52,391 nt of DNA from Actinomycetota bacterium (GCA_017852335.1 JAFMLG010000004.1:1-52391), one strand, 5' to 3'. Positions 9,830-19,520 are shown, counted from the stretch's first letter. The notes: generated from the letters alone by a model not told the origin. Program-made: numbers and translations.

Positions 9830-11668
9830 TCACTCCACCGTCACGGTCTTGGCGAGGTTCCGCGGCTGGTCGACGTCCGCGCCGCGGAGCACCGCCACGT
9901 GGTACGCGTACAGCTGCAGCGGCAGCACCGTCAGCACCGGCGTCGCCAGCTCGAGCGGTGCGTCCGGGACGGTCAGCACGACGTCGGCGTGCGGCTCGAG
10001 CGCCGCCCGCGAGCCCTCGGTCGCGACGGCGAGCACGGCGGCGCCGCGGGCCCGGACCTCCTGGACGTTCGAGACGAGCTTCGGGAAGACGTGGTCGTCC
10101 GGCGCGACCGCGACGACGAGCGCCCCCGGTTCGATCAGCGCGATCGGCCCGTGCTTCATCTCGCCCGCGGGGAACGCCTCGGCGTGGAGGTAGCTGACCT
10201 CCTTCAGCTTCAGCGCGCCCTCGTACGCGATGGGCAGCCCGCCGTGACGACCGATGAACATCGTGTACCCGACATCACGGAACCGCTCGGCGGCCGCGAC
10301 GATCGCGGCGTCGTCCTCGACGACGCGGCGGACCAGGTCGGGCAGGACCGCGAGCCGTTCGAGCACGTCCGCGGCCTCCGACGGGAAGAGCCGGTCCCGC
10401 CGCTGCGCGAGGTACAGCCCGAGGAGCAGGCCGGCGACGATCTGCGTCGTGAACGCCTTCGTGGACGCGACCGCGACCTCCGGTCCGGCGCGCGTGTGCA
10501 GCACGCCGTCGGCCATCCGTGCCAGCGTCGAGCCGACGACGTTGCTGACGGCGATGACCGGCGCACCCTGGTCGCGCGCGTGCTCGGCCGCGGCGATCGT
10601 GTCGATCGTCTCGCCGGACTGGGAGTACGCGATCACGAGCGTGCGCGCGTCGACGATCGGGTCGCGGTAGCGGAACTCGCTCGCCACCTCGACGTCGACC
10701 GGGACGCCGGCCCAGTGCTCGATCGCGAGCTTCCCGACCATCCCGGCGTGCAGCGACGTGCCGGCGGCCAGGATGAAGACCTTGTCGACGCGGGCGAGCA
10801 CGGCCGGGTCGATCCGGAGGTCGTCGAGCAGCACGTTCCCGGCGCCGTCGTCGTGCCCCAGCAGCGTCTCGCGGACCGCGGTCGGCTGCTCGTGGATCTC
10901 CTTCAGCATGAAGTGCTCGTACCCCTGCTTCTCCGCGGCCGAGAGGTCCCAGTCCACGCGGTACGTGTCCGGCTCGGCCGGGGCGCCGTCGGCGTCGACG
11001 ACCTCGACGGCGCCGGCCCGGACCCGGGCGATCTGGCCGTCGAGCAGGGCCGCGCAGGTGTCGGTGTGCTCGATCAGCGCGGCGACGTCGGAGGCGCAGA
11101 ACCCGACCCCGTCACGGGCCGCGACGATCAGCGGGGCCTGCTGGCGGGCGACGACGATCGTCCCCGGCTCGCGGTCGGACATCACGCAGAGGGCGTAGGC
11201 GCCCTCCAGCCGGCCGACGACGCGACGGACGGCCTCGAGCAGGTCCGGCCCGTCCGACGCGTCGAGCTCGCGGGCGACGAGGTGGGCGACGACCTCCGTG
11301 TCGGTCTCGGAGGCGAACACCGCACCGTCGAGCTCGGCCCGGAGCGCGCGGTAGTTCTCGATGATGCCGTTGTGCACGACCGCGACCCGGCCGGTCGGGT
11401 CAAGGTGCGGGTGGGCGTTCTCGTCGTTCGGGGCCCCGTGCGTCGCCCACCGGGTGTGCCCGATGCCGACGGCCCCCTCGAGGGGCGAGCCGTCGAGCGC
11501 CTCGACGAGGCGGTCGAGCTTGCCGGCGCGCTTGACGACGCCGAGCCGGTCCCCCGCCTGCGCGACGACGCCGGCCGAGTCGTACCCGCGGTACTCGAGC
11601 CGGCGCAGGCCGGCCACGATGTCCGCGACGGCCGAGGGACGGCCGGTCACGCCGATGATGCCGCACAC
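9830..11668 (-). CDS. glmS: Glutamine-fructose-6-phosphate aminotransferase GlmS
   Basis: 612 residues. GlmS makes glucosamine-6-phosphate from fructose-6-phosphate and glutamine, the entry to UDP-GlcNAc. It starts MCGIIGVTGRP, so Cys2 becomes the N-terminal nucleophile after Met removal. The glutaminase domain holds GIGHTRWATHG; two SIS domains follow with AAGTSLHAG and AYSQSGET, and the end is NLAKTVTVE as in the family. GTG start with GGAGG 8 nt upstream. No glmS ribozyme fold is apparent in the short 59-nt leader. Confidence 0.98.
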   Translation of the reverse strand: MCGIIGVTGRPSAVADIVAGLRRLEYRGYDSAGVVAQAGDRLGVVKRAGKLDRLVEALDGSPLEGAVGIGHTRWATHGAPNDENAHPHLDPTGRVAVVHNGIIENYRALRAELDGAVFASETDTEVVAHLVARELDASDGPDLLEAVRRVVGRLEGAYALCVMSDREPGTIVVARQQAPLIVAARDGVGFCASDVAALIEHTDTCAALLDGQIARVRAGAVEVVDADGAPAEPDTYRVDWDLSAAEKQGYEHFMLKEIHEQPTAVRETLLGHDDGAGNVLLDDLRIDPAVLARVDKVFILAAGTSLHAGMVGKLAIEHWAGVPVDVEVASEFRYRDPIVDARTLVIAYSQSGETIDTIAAAEHARDQGAPVIAVSNVVGSTLARMADGVLHTRAGPEVAVASTKAFTTQIVAGLLLGLYLAQRRDRLFPSEAADVLERLAVLPDLVRRVVEDDAAIVAAAERFRDVGYTMFIGRHGGLPIAYEGALKLKEVSYLHAEAFPAGEMKHGPIALIEPGALVVAVAPDDHVFPKLVSNVQEVRARGAAVLAVATEGSRAALEPHADVVLTVPDAPLELATPVLTVLPLQLYAYHVAVLRGADVDQPRNLAKTVTVE

Positions 11669-11692
11669 GACGTCGCCTCCGGCCGAGCGGCG

Positions 11693-11698
11693 AGCCTA
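11693..11698 (-). promoter_or_regulatory. Possible -10 element before glmS
   Basis: TAGGCT on the minus strand, 24 nt before the GTG, followed by CGCC exactly as at the rplJ -10 candidate. No good -35 is visible, so an internal promoter here is tentative. Confidence 0.25.
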
Positions 11699-11727
11699 CT
11701 GCCGGGCGGTCCCGCGGCCCGGGCCCG

Positions 11728-12756
11728 TCAGGCCGCCGCGGCCGTCCCGAACGTCTCGAGGATCGCCCAGAGGTTCTCGGCCATCCGCTGCGGCGGGACG
11801 CGGTACCACGCGCCGCCGAGGATGAGGTGGTCGACGTGCGCACCGAACTCGGCGACGCGGTCGCGGACCTCGTCGGGGGTGCCGGCCACCGCGTACCGCT
11901 CGACGACCTCGTCGGGGACGGCCGCGACCATCGCATCGAGGTCCCGGCCCGACGCGACGAAGACGCGGCGGAGCTCCTCCATCAGCGCCTCGTCGCCGTG
12001 CGACGCGAACACCGGCCGGTAGTTCGGCGTCGTGCCGTAGAACGCGATCTGGGCCTTCGCCTCGCGGACCGCGACGTCGCGGTCGTCGGCGATGCAGAGG
12101 ATGAGGCCCTGGGCGACGGTGAACGACGAGCGGTCGCGGCCGGCCCCGGCCAGCGCGCCCTCGATGCGGGGCAGGACCTCACCGGTCAGGTACTTCAGCG
12201 ACGTGAAGGGATGCCCGAGGATCCCGTCGGCGTGCGTGGCGGCCGCCGCGACCATCAGGGGGCCGACGGCGGCGACGTAGCACCGGGGCTCGGGCCGGTC
12301 GGCGGCGCGTCCGCGGCCGGCCAGCCCGGGCCGGAGCACGCGGTACAGCTCGCCGTCGAAGGTGACGTCCTCGCCGCGCTCCATCGCCCAGACGGCCCGC
12401 ATCGCGCGGACGTACTCGCCCATGCGGTGCGCCGGCCGGTCGAACGCCGCCGAGAACCGCTCCTCGACGATGCGTCGCACCTGGCTGCCGAGGCCGAGGA
12501 CGAACCGCTCGCCGGAGAGCTCGTTCAGGTCCCAGGCCTGCATCGCGGTCACCGTCGGCGAGCGCGGGAAGGCCAGCGTGATGTTCGTGCCGACGTCGAT
12601 GCGCGACGTCGCACCGAGGCAGACGGTCGCCTGGACGATCGACTCCTGACCCGTCTCGGAGACCCAGGCCGCGTCGAACCCGTGCGCCTCGACCTGGCGG
12701 GCCAGCTCGGGCAGGACCGCGTACGGCCCGCCGACGGCGACCCCGAGGGACGTCAT
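11728..12756 (-). CDS. F420-dependent-type (LLM family) oxidoreductase
   Basis: 342 residues in the luciferase-like monooxygenase TIM-barrel family, many actinobacterial members of which use coenzyme F420. Visible are GFDAAWVSETGQE, DVGTNITLAFPRSP, GERFVLGLGSQ with R/VEERF, and the C-terminal AVAGTPDEVRDRV, a typical LLM ending. The substrate is unknown. The ATG at 12754-12756 overlaps the glmM stop (ATGA), so it is translationally coupled to glmM and sits between two amino-sugar genes. That position suggests co-expression but does not prove a role in cell-wall synthesis. Confidence 0.85.
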   Translation of the reverse strand: MTSLGVAVGGPYAVLPELARQVEAHGFDAAWVSETGQESIVQATVCLGATSRIDVGTNITLAFPRSPTVTAMQAWDLNELSGERFVLGLGSQVRRIVEERFSAAFDRPAHRMGEYVRAMRAVWAMERGEDVTFDGELYRVLRPGLAGRGRAADRPEPRCYVAAVGPLMVAAAATHADGILGHPFTSLKYLTGEVLPRIEGALAGAGRDRSSFTVAQGLILCIADDRDVAVREAKAQIAFYGTTPNYRPVFASHGDEALMEELRRVFVASGRDLDAMVAAVPDEVVERYAVAGTPDEVRDRVAEFGAHVDHLILGGAWYRVPPQRMAENLWAILETFGTAAAA

Positions 12757-14168
12757 GCGCCCGTCCCGACGACGACCCCGTCGGCCGCTCCGGCGTCGCG
12801 GCCGAGCTCGGCGCGGACGACCTCGACGAGGCCGTCCGCCACCTCCTGCGCGACGCCCTCCTCCAGCGCCTCGACCATGACGCGGACCAGCGGCTCGGTC
12901 CCGCTCGGGCGGACGAGCACGCGTCCGTCGGCGCCGAGCCGGGCCTCGGCCGCGGCGACGGCCGCGGCGACGGTGTCCGACCCGGCGAGCCCCGCGCGGT
13001 CGACGTCGGGGACGTTCACGAGCACCTGGGGCAGACGACGCATGATCGTCGCGAGCTCGGCCAGCGGCGTCCCGGTGGTCCGGACCGCCTCCATCAGGCG
13101 GAGCGCCGTCAGGACGCCGTCGCCGGTGGTGGCCCGCTCGAGGTCGATGACGTGGCCGGACTGCTCGCCGCCGAGGTTCAGACCGCGGCTCCGCATGGCG
13201 TCGAGGACGTACCGGTCCCCGACCGCCGTCTCGAGGACCTCGATGCCGAGCTCGCGCATCGCGCGGTGGAACCCGAGGTTCGCCATGACCGTCGTCACGA
13301 CGGTGCCGTCGATGAGGCGGCCCTGGAGGTGGGCCTGCCGCGCGAGGACCGCGAGGATGGCGTCGCCGTCGACGACGTCCCCGAGGTGCGAGGCGGCGAC
13401 GACCCGGTCGGCGTCCCCGTCGTGCGCGACCCCCAGGTCGGCGGCGTGGGCGACGACGGCCTGCGCGACCACCTCCGGGTGGGTCGAGCCGCAGCGGTCG
13501 TTGATGTTCGCGCCGTCGGGGCTGCAGTGCAGCTGGACCACCTCGGCACCGAGCTGGCGGTAGACCTGCGGGGCGACGCTGTGCGCCGCGCCGTTCGCGC
13601 CGTCGACGACGACCCGCAGCCCCGTGAGGTCGACGTCGACCGACCGGGCGAGGTGCTCGATGTACCGGGCGACCGCCGCGGGGTCGGTGAGCCGGCGGCC
13701 GATCCGCGTCGAGACCGGTCGGCGTCCGCCGCCGGCGGCCAGCGTCGTCGCGACGCGGAGCTCCTCGTCGTCGGAGAGCTTGAACCCGTCGGGGCCGAAC
13801 AGCTTGATGCCGTTGTCGCCGACCGGGTTGTGCGAGGCCGAGATCATCACGCCGGCCGCGGCCGAGGACCGCGCGGTCAGGAACGCGACCCCGGGGGTCG
13901 GCACGACGCCGACGCAGACGGCGTCGCCACCGGCCGAGGCGATCCCGGCGACCAGCGCGGCCTCGAGCATGTCGCCGGACCACCGCGGGTCACGACCGAC
14001 GAGGATGGACGGCCGGCGCTCGCCGTCGTCGTGCAGGACGGTGACGAGCGCCCGCCCGATGAGCAGGGCCAGCTCGGGCGTGAGGTCCTCGTTGGCACGA
14101 CCGCGGACCCCGTCGGTGCCGAACAGCCGCTCGGGGTCGACGTCGACCTCGGCTCCGGGACCCGCCAC
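12753..14168 (-). CDS. glmM: Phosphoglucosamine mutase GlmM
   Basis: About 471 residues with this start. GlmM converts glucosamine-6-phosphate to glucosamine-1-phosphate. RLFGTDGVRG opens the conserved part, the phosphoserine loop is ISASHNPVGDNGIK, the Mg-binding loop is DGDADR, the sugar loop is GGEQSGH, and RPSGTEPLVRVM binds phosphate. Two adjacent starts are possible: TTG at 14169-14171 or GTG at 14166-14168; both lack a clean ribosome binding site and precede RLFGTDG by about 15 residues. A hairpin separates it from rpsI. Confidence 0.94.
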   Translation of the reverse strand: MAGPGAEVDVDPERLFGTDGVRGRANEDLTPELALLIGRALVTVLHDDGERRPSILVGRDPRWSGDMLEAALVAGIASAGGDAVCVGVVPTPGVAFLTARSSAAAGVMISASHNPVGDNGIKLFGPDGFKLSDDEELRVATTLAAGGGRRPVSTRIGRRLTDPAAVARYIEHLARSVDVDLTGLRVVVDGANGAAHSVAPQVYRQLGAEVVQLHCSPDGANINDRCGSTHPEVVAQAVVAHAADLGVAHDGDADRVVAASHLGDVVDGDAILAVLARQAHLQGRLIDGTVVTTVMANLGFHRAMRELGIEVLETAVGDRYVLDAMRSRGLNLGGEQSGHVIDLERATTGDGVLTALRLMEAVRTTGTPLAELATIMRRLPQVLVNVPDVDRAGLAGSDTVAAAVAAAEARLGADGRVLVRPSGTEPLVRVMVEALEEGVAQEVADGLVEVVRAELGRDAGAADGVVVGTGA

Positions 14169-14198
14169 CAACGCCCCCGCCCTCGGACCGCGTGGGCC

Positions 14199-14224
14199 CC
14201 CGTCGGCGCCAGGGCGCCGGACGG
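14199..14224 (-). terminator. Hairpin after rpsI
   Basis: 7-bp core CGGCGCC / GGCGCCG with a 2-nt CT loop, extended by 4 more pairs across a one-base bulge, 3 nt after the rpsI stop. Probably ends rplM-rpsI, perhaps incompletely, ahead of glmM. Confidence 0.5.
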
Positions 14225-14227
14225 AGG

Positions 14228-14611
14228 TCAGCGCTTGGAGTACTGCGGCGCGCGCCGCGCCTTCTTCAGACCGTACTTCTTCCGCTCGACGGCGCGGGCG
14301 TCCCGCGTCAGCATCCCGGCCGCCTTCAGCGGTGCGCGCCACTCGGGGTCGTGCGCCGCGAGGGCGCGGGCGATGGCGAGACGGAGCGCCCCGGCCTGGC
14401 CCGTGGTGCCGCCGCCGGCGATGCGGGCGTCGACGTCCCAGGCGCCGAGCTGCTCGAGGACGACCAGCGGCTCGACCGCGTGGGCGCGGAGCTTCTCGGT
14501 CGGGAAGTACCGCTCGAGCGGGCGGCCGTTCAGCGTGACGTTGCCGGCACCGCGACTGATGCGGGCGCGGGCGACGGAGGTCTTGCGCCGGCCGACGAAG
14601 ATCGCGGACAT
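14228..14611 (-). CDS. rpsI: Ribosomal protein S9
   Basis: 127 residues. S9 is a small-subunit head protein whose C-terminal tail reaches the P-site t[15 protein letters not shown] opens it, [19 protein letters not shown] is the core signature, and it ends [12 protein letters not shown] with the terminal KR expected for S9. ATG start 1 nt after the rplM stop; cotranscribed with rplM as in most bacteria. Confidence 0.98.
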   Translation of the reverse strand: MSAIFVGRRKTSVARARISRGAGNVTLNGRPLERYFPTEKLRAHAVEPLVVLEQLGAWDVDARIAGGGTTGQAGALRLAIARALAAHDPEWRAPLKAAGMLTRDARAVERKKYGLKKARRAPQYSKR

Positions 14612-14612
14612 C

Positions 14613-15056
14613 TCAGGCCTTCGTGACGGCGCCGGGCAGCGGCTTCGGCTGCTGCGCGGCGTGCGGGTGGTCGGGACCGGGGTAGACCTTCAGCTTGCCG
14701 AGCATCGTCCGCCCGAGCGAGTTCTTCGGCAGCATGCCGCGGACCGCGGTCTCGACGACCTGCGGCGAGGAGCGCTGCATCTGACGGAGGAACGGCACCG
14801 AGCGGAGCCCGCCCGGGAAACCGGAGTGCGAGTGGTACGTCTTCGCGTCGGCCTTGCCGCCGGTCAGCACGACGCGGTCGGCGTTGACGACGATGACGAA
14901 GTCGCCCATGTCGAGGTTCGGGGTGAACGTCGGCTTGTGCTTGCCGCGGAGCACCGACGCGACCCGGGTCGCCAGCCGACCCAGCGTCATGCCGTCGGCG
15001 TCGACGACGTACCAGTCGCGCGGGATGTCCTTCCCGCTCGGGGTGAACGTTCGCAT
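14613..15056 (-). CDS. rplM: Ribosomal protein L13
   Basis: 147 residues. L13 is an early-assembly 50S protein. It has [39 protein letters not shown] with the conserved YxHSG, and [14 protein letters not shown] start preceded by AGAGGA. First gene of rplM-rpsI, with its own promoter overlapping the truA stop and a leader of about 140 nt. Confidence 0.98.
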   Translation of the reverse strand: MRTFTPSGKDIPRDWYVVDADGMTLGRLATRVASVLRGKHKPTFTPNLDMGDFVIVVNADRVVLTGGKADAKTYHSHSGFPGGLRSVPFLRQMQRSSPQVVETAVRGMLPKNSLGRTMLGKLKVYPGPDHPHAAQQPKPLPGAVTKA

Positions 15057-15195
15057 GACCGGTCCTCTTGCGCCGCCGGGGCGGGCGATCGTGTGGGCGT
15101 CGGGGCGTCGACGCCGGCCGCCGCGGAGGCCCTCCGAGGGAGGGGTCCGGGCGCGACCCGCCGTGACGTGACGATGCGCGGCCGACCGCGCCGCG
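15057..15195 (-). promoter_or_regulatory. rplM 5' leader
   Basis: About 140 nt between the predicted transcription start and the rplM ATG. It can form small hairpins, for example CCCTCC-CTC-GGAGGG (complement at about 15127-15141). L13 leaders control their own operon in some bacteria; I see no match good enough to call a known family. Confidence 0.35.
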
Positions 15196-15202
15196 CGGGG
15201 CG

Positions 15203-15232
15203 AGGGTAGCCCCGGTCCGGAAGGGGGGTCAA
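15203..15232 (-). promoter_or_regulatory. Promoter of rplM-rpsI
   Basis: Minus strand: -35 TTGACC (15227-15232), 18-bp spacer, -10 TACCCT (15203-15208). The -35 contains the truA stop codon (TGA in TTTGACC). Confidence 0.8.
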
Positions 15233-16143
15233 ACGCCGTCGGACGCCCCGGCGAGGGCCTCGGAGGCCCCGGGGCCCGGCCGGCCCCGCGCGCTCGGCGG
15301 CGGGGCCGATCCGACCCCGCGCCCGTACCGGACCTCCTCGAGCGTCAGCCCGTGGGGCGGGGCCAGGGCGGCCGCGGCCGACCGGTCCCGGGCCGCGAGG
15401 ACCTCCCCGACCCAGCCCGGGGGCCGCCGACCCCGCCCGACCTCGACGAGGCAGCCGACGACGGCCCGGACCTGCTGGTGGCAGAACGCGGGCCCGACGA
15501 CGCGGACGTCGATCCGGCCGGGACCGACGCGCCGGCCGGCCCGGACGGCGTCCACGGGCAGGCGGCGCAGGGTCAGCGCGTCGACCCGGCGGACGGTGGT
15601 CCGGCCCGGGGCGCGCCGGCAGAAGGACGCGAAGTCATGCTCGCCGAGGAGGTGGCGGCCCGCCCGCCGCATGGCGGCGACGTCGAGGTCGGCCGTGAGG
15701 CTCCAGACGTCGCCGGGGTCGCGGGCGACACCGCGACCGGCCCGGCCGCGGCCCCGCGGGTCGACGCCGTCGCGCAGTCGGTACCGGTAGACCCGGGCCG
15801 TCGCGGCGAACCGGGCGTCGAAACCGTCCGGGACCCGGCGCACCGCGTGGATGCGGATCCCGTCCGGCACCGCCGCGGCGAGCCGGCGGTGCGCCCGGAC
15901 CGGGTCGGCGAGCAGCCGCGCCGCCGCCGGCACGGCCGGATCGACGTCCAGGTGCAGGACCTGCGCGTCGGCGTGGACGCCCCGGTCGGTCCGACCGGCG
16001 CAGGTCGTGCGGACCGGCGTGCCGAGCAGCCCCGCGAGGACGTCCTCGACCGCGCCCTGCACCGTCGGCAGCCCCGGCTGGCGGGCGAAGCCGTGGAACG
16101 GCCGCCCGTCGTACGCGAGGTCGACGCGCAGGCGGACGGTCAC
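15229..16143 (-). CDS. truA: tRNA pseudouridine(38-40) synthase TruA
   Basis: 304 residues. TruA makes pseudouridine at positions 38-40 of tRNA anticodon arms. It has [16 protein letters not shown], the catalytic-aspartate motif [26 protein letters not shown] and [22 protein letters not shown] start overlapping the rplQ stop (GTGA), the common rpoA-rplQ-truA order. Length is slightly above average because of a Gly/Ala/Pro-rich C-terminus. Confidence 0.96.
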   Translation of the reverse strand: MTVRLRVDLAYDGRPFHGFARQPGLPTVQGAVEDVLAGLLGTPVRTTCAGRTDRGVHADAQVLHLDVDPAVPAAARLLADPVRAHRRLAAAVPDGIRIHAVRRVPDGFDARFAATARVYRYRLRDGVDPRGRGRAGRGVARDPGDVWSLTADLDVAAMRRAGRHLLGEHDFASFCRRAPGRTTVRRVDALTLRRLPVDAVRAGRRVGPGRIDVRVVGPAFCHQQVRAVVGCLVEVGRGRRPPGWVGEVLAARDRSAAAALAPPHGLTLEEVRYGRGVGSAPPPSARGRPGPGASEALAGASDGV

Positions 16144-16733
16144 GCCGAGGCGTCGTCCTCGTCCTCGGCGGTGTCGGCGTCGGCCGCGTCGGCCGTCGCG
16201 TCGGCCGCGGCCTCCGGCGCCCCGGCCTCCGGGGCCCCGACCGTGTCGTCCGCCGCGACCTCCGCGACCTCGGACCCGTCCTCCTCGGCCGGAGCCGACG
16301 CGGCGGCACGACGGCGCTCGGCCGCGGCCTGCGACGACGACGCGGCCGCCGGACGGGCCGCCCGGCGCGGGCGGTCGCCCTCGGCGACCAGCTCGACCAG
16401 CGCCATGCGGGCGCTGTCGCCCTTCCGCGGGTCGAGCCGGAGGATGCGGAGGTACCCGCCGTCGCGCCCGGCGAACCGCGGCGCGACCTCGTCGAACAGC
16501 CGGGCGACGACGTCACGGTCGCGGAGCCGCGACAGGACGGTGCGGCGGGCGTGGAGGTCCCCCCGCTTCGCCTTCGTGATCAGCCGCTCGGCGAACGGCC
16601 GCAGGGCCTTCGCCTTCGCCTCGGTCGTCGTGATGCGGCCGTGACGGAACAGGTCGGCCGCGAGGTTGGACAGCATCAGGCGCTGGTGGGCCGGGCTGCC
16701 GCCGAGCCGTGGCCCTCGCTTCGGGGTCGGCAT
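16140..16733 (-). CDS. rplQ: Ribosomal protein L17 with acidic C-terminal tail
   Basis: 197 residues; the L17 core is the first 118 or so ([54 protein letters not shown]). L17 lies near the peptide exit of the 50S subunit. From about residue 128 the protein becomes an Ala/Glu/Asp-rich tail ending EDEDDASA, nearly 70 residues beyond the standard core. Tails on L17 are known in actinobacteria but this one is long. ATG start; between rpoA and truA. Confidence 0.96.
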   Translation of the reverse strand: MPTPKRGPRLGGSPAHQRLMLSNLAADLFRHGRITTTEAKAKALRPFAERLITKAKRGDLHARRTVLSRLRDRDVVARLFDEVAPRFAGRDGGYLRILRLDPRKGDSARMALVELVAEGDRPRRAARPAAASSSQAAAERRRAAASAPAEEDGSEVAEVAADDTVGAPEAGAPEAAADATADAADADTAEDEDDASA

Positions 16734-16809
16734 CTCGGGGGTCTCCTTCGCGCGCGCGGCGCGTCGTGCGGGTGGTGGACGGGGCGGCGGCCGGGCCGGC
16801 CGCCGGGGG

Positions 16810-17841
16810 TCACTCGCGGATGCCCACGCCGAGCGCCGCGAGCTTCTCGCGGATCTCGTCGACCGACTTCGAGCCGAAGTTCCGGATCTCGAGCAGCTCC
16901 TGCTCGGTCCGGTCCATCAGCTCGCCGACCGTGGCGATGCCCTCGCGCTTCAGGCAGTTGTAGGTCCGGACGGTGAGGTCGAGGTCCTCGACGGTGGTCT
17001 CGCGGATCGGGTCGCCGCCGAGCGAGGACAGGACCTCCTCGGGGTTGATCACGATGCCGCCGGGGCCGGTCTCGTCGTAGGTCGCGAACTGCTCGAACAG
17101 CGCCCGCAGGGTGGAGCCGGCCGAGGCCAGCGCCTGGGCGGGGTTGACCGAGCCGTCGGTCTCGACGTCGAGGACGAGCCGGTCGTAGTTCGTCATCTGC
17201 GCGACACGGGTCGACTCGACGCGGTACGCGACGCGGCGGACCGGGCTGAACACCGAGTCCACGGCGATGACGCCGATGGCGTCCTCGGAGCGCTTGTTCC
17301 CGTCGGCGGTCCGATAGCCACGGCCCCGCTCGACGGTCAGGTACAGCTCGAGGTGCCCGTCGGCGTTCAGGGTGGCGAGGACGAGGTCCTCGTTCACGAT
17401 CTCGACCTGGGTCGGCGCGTAGATGTTCTCGGCCGTCAGCACGCCCGGTCCGTCACCGCCGAGGAAGATCTCGACCGGCTCGTCGGAGGTCGACCGGACC
17501 ACCAGCTCCTTGATGTTCAGGATGATGTCGGTCACGTCCTCCTTCACGCCCTCGATCGCCGAGAACTCGTGGAGGACCGAGCCGCCGTCGGCCGCGCGGG
17601 CCGAGGTGAACCGGATGCGGGTCACCGCGGCGCCCGGGACGGAGGAGAGCAGCGTGCGGCGCAGCGCGTTGCCCAGCGTGTAGCCGAAGCCGGGGTCGAG
17701 CGGCTCGACCGTGAACCGCGACTTGACGCCGTCCTCCAGCGTCTCCTCGGTCAGGGTCGGGCGGTAGGAGACGAACGGGGAGCCGCTCTCGGGCTCCTCC
17801 AGGAACGCCGCCTCGTCGTCGTAGAAGCCGAACTCGGACAT
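16810..17841 (-). CDS. rpoA: RNA polymerase alpha subunit
   Basis: 343 residues. The N-terminal domain dimerises and nucleates the core enzyme ([25 protein letters not shown]); the C-terminal domain (about 265-335) binds UP elements and activators ([32 protein letters not shown]). The ATG at 17839-17841 has GAGGAGA 7 nt upstream; the frame is open for 29 further codons but those lie in the spacer after the rpsD hairpin. Last part of the alpha operon. Confidence 0.98.
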   Translation of the reverse strand: MSEFGFYDDEAAFLEEPESGSPFVSYRPTLTEETLEDGVKSRFTVEPLDPGFGYTLGNALRRTLLSSVPGAAVTRIRFTSARAADGGSVLHEFSAIEGVKEDVTDIILNIKELVVRSTSDEPVEIFLGGDGPGVLTAENIYAPTQVEIVNEDLVLATLNADGHLELYLTVERGRGYRTADGNKRSEDAIGVIAVDSVFSPVRRVAYRVESTRVAQMTNYDRLVLDVETDGSVNPAQALASAGSTLRALFEQFATYDETGPGGIVINPEEVLSSLGGDPIRETTVEDLDLTVRTYNCLKREGIATVGELMDRTEQELLEIRNFGSKSVDEIREKLAALGVGIRE

Positions 17842-17955
17842 CTCTTCTCCTCGTGCCGGCGGGGACGTCCCCCCGCCACGCGCCGCCCTCGATCCCGGGG
17901 CCATCGGCGGCACGTCCTCGGTCGCCACCGTCGGGGTCCCGGGCCCGGCGATGGG

Positions 17956-17975
17956 CCGCGGGCGGGCGCCCGCGG
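17956..17975 (-). terminator. Hairpin in the rpsD-rpoA spacer
   Basis: 8-bp perfect stem CCGCGGGC / GCCCGCGG with a 4-nt loop, 11 nt after the rpsD stop. It may be a partial terminator or processing site adjusting rpoA relative to the ribosomal proteins. Confidence 0.45.
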
Positions 17976-17986
17976 CGGTGGTCAGG

Positions 17987-18592
17987 TCACTTCGAGTACA
18001 GCTCGACGATCATCTGCTCGGTGACCGGCGCGTCGATCTGGCTGCGCACCGGCAGGTCGAGCACGGTCACGCGGTGCGCCGAGGCGTCGCTCTGGAGCCA
18101 GCCCGGCACGTCCCGCTGCCCGAACACCTGCAGCGACCCGATCACGGCCTGCGACTCGCGGTGGCCCTCACGGACCTCCACGACGTCGCCCGGCTTGACG
18201 CGGTACGACGGGATGTTCGTCGTGCGGCCGTTCACGGTGACGTGGCGGTGGCTGACCATCTGGCGCGACTCGGCCCGCGAGCGGCCGAAGCCGCCGCGGT
18301 ACAGGACGTTGTCCAGACGCAGCTCGAGCAGGATCAGCAGGTTGTCGCCGGTGCGGCCGGGGCGGCGCGAGGCCTCCTCGTAGTACCGACGGAACTGCTT
18401 CTCGAGCACGCCGTAGAAGTAGCGGGCCTTCTGCTTCTCGCGGAGCTGGAGCAGGTACTCCGACTCCTTGATGCGCCCGCGGCCGTGCTGGCCCGGCGGG
18501 TAGGGCCGCTTCTCGAAGCTCTTGTCGTTGCCCTTGAGGTCCACGCCGAGTCGGCGGGACCGCTTGGTCATCGGGCCGGTGTAACGGGCCAT
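17987..18592 (-). CDS. rpsD: Ribosomal protein S4
   Basis: 201 residues. S4 is a primary 16S-binding protein and, in several bacteria, the alpha-operon repressor. It opens MARYTGPMTKRSRRLG, has LRLDNVLYRGGF and the S4 RNA-binding domain VSHRHVTVNGRTTNIPSYRVKPGD. There are no N-terminal zinc-binding cysteines, so it is the C-minus form. ATG start; 25 nt after rpsK. Confidence 0.98.
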   Translation of the reverse strand: MARYTGPMTKRSRRLGVDLKGNDKSFEKRPYPPGQHGRGRIKESEYLLQLREKQKARYFYGVLEKQFRRYYEEASRRPGRTGDNLLILLELRLDNVLYRGGFGRSRAESRQMVSHRHVTVNGRTTNIPSYRVKPGDVVEVREGHRESQAVIGSLQVFGQRDVPGWLQSDASAHRVTVLDLPVRSQIDAPVTEQMIVELYSK

Positions 18593-18617
18593 GGTCGTCT
18601 CGCTCCTCGGTCCCGGG

Positions 18618-19001
18618 TCAGGTGCGGCGCCGCTTGGGCGGGCGGCAGCCGTTGTGCGGGACCGGCGTGACGTCCCGGATGGAGAGCACCTCGATGCCCA
18701 TCGCCGCGAAGGTCCGGATCGCGGTCTCGCGACCGGCCCCCGGACCCTTGACGAGCACGTCGACCTTGCGGACGCCGTTCTCGATCGCGGCCTTCGTCGC
18801 CGCCTCGGCGGCGAGCTGGGCGGCGAACGGCGTCGACTTCCGCGAGCCCTTGAAGCCCGCGTTGCCGCCCGTCGACCACGACAGCACGTTGCCCTGGAGG
18901 TCGGTGAAGGTCACGATGGTGTTGTTGAACGAGGACTTCACGTGCGCCTGCGCGTGCAGGACGTTCTTCCGCTCGCGCTTCCGCTGTCGCTTCTGTGCCA
19001 T
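18618..19001 (-). CDS. rpsK: Ribosomal protein S11
   Basis: 127 residues. S11 is part of the 30S platform near the E site. It has [41 protein letters not shown] and the C-terminal [16 protein letters not shown], all canonical. ATG start with GAGGAGTC upstream; between rpsM and rpsD. Confidence 0.98.
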   Translation of the reverse strand: MAQKRQRKRERKNVLHAQAHVKSSFNNTIVTFTDLQGNVLSWSTGGNAGFKGSRKSTPFAAQLAAEAATKAAIENGVRKVDVLVKGPGAGRETAIRTFAAMGIEVLSIRDVTPVPHNGCRPPKRRRT

Positions 19002-19011
19002 CGCCGACTCC

Positions 19012-19395
19012 TCAGCTCTTCCGGGTCGGCTTACGGATGCCGCCCACGGCCCGGCGCGGACCCTTGCGGGTGCGCGCGTTGGTGTGCGTCCGCTGGCCGC
19101 GGACGGGGAGCCCGAGACGGTGACGGATGCCCTGGTAGGACCCGATCTCCATCTTGCGCTTGATGTTCTCGGCGACCTCGCGGCGCAGGTCCCCCTCGAG
19201 GCGGAACGTCCCCTCGAGGTAGGACCGCAGCCGCTGGACCTCGTCGTCGCCGAGGTCGCGGACGCGGGTGGACGCGTCGACGCCGGTCTCGGCGAGCGCC
19301 TGACGGGCCCGGGTCGGGCCGACGCCGTAGATGTAGGTGAGCGCGATCACCACGCGCTTGTCGCGCGGGATGTCGACGCCTGCGATGCGTGCCAT
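19012..19395 (-). CDS. rpsM: Ribosomal protein S13
   Basis: 127 residues. S13 sits in the 30S head and contacts tRNA and the 50S subunit. [24 protein letters not shown], the helix-hairpin signature [28 protein letters not shown] and the basic end IRKPTRKS are canonical. ATG start with GAGGGT upstream, 11 nt after rpmJ. Confidence 0.98.
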   Translation of the reverse strand: MARIAGVDIPRDKRVVIALTYIYGVGPTRARQALAETGVDASTRVRDLGDDEVQRLRSYLEGTFRLEGDLRREVAENIKRKMEIGSYQGIRHRLGLPVRGQRTHTNARTRKGPRRAVGGIRKPTRKS

Positions 19396-19406
19396 GCCGA
19401 CCCTCC

Positions 19407-19520
19407 TCAGCCCTGCCGCTGGCGGTGACGCGCGTTCGTGCAGATGACGCGCACCACGCCGCGACGGCGGATGACCCGGCAGTTGTCACACATCCGCTTC
19501 ACGGATGCCCTGACCTTCAC
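19407..19520 (-). CDS. rpmJ: Ribosomal protein L36 (zinc-ribbon form)
   Basis: 37 residues, read directly from the sequence. It reads [19 protein letters not shown] at the start and ends NARHRQRQG. The CxxC plus C-x4-H ligands (Cys11, Cys14, Cys27, His32) mark the zinc-binding C-plus form. GTG start with AGAGGAA 6 nt upstream. It lies between infA and rpsM, its normal position in the alpha operon. Confidence 0.95.
   Translation of the reverse strand: MKVRASVKRMCDNCRVIRRRGVVRVICTNARHRQRQG

Noticed and set aside
9830-11727. A glmS ribozyme or riboswitch before glmS
   Set aside because: The spacer is only 59 nt and shows none of the required fold; the ribozyme is a firmicute feature.
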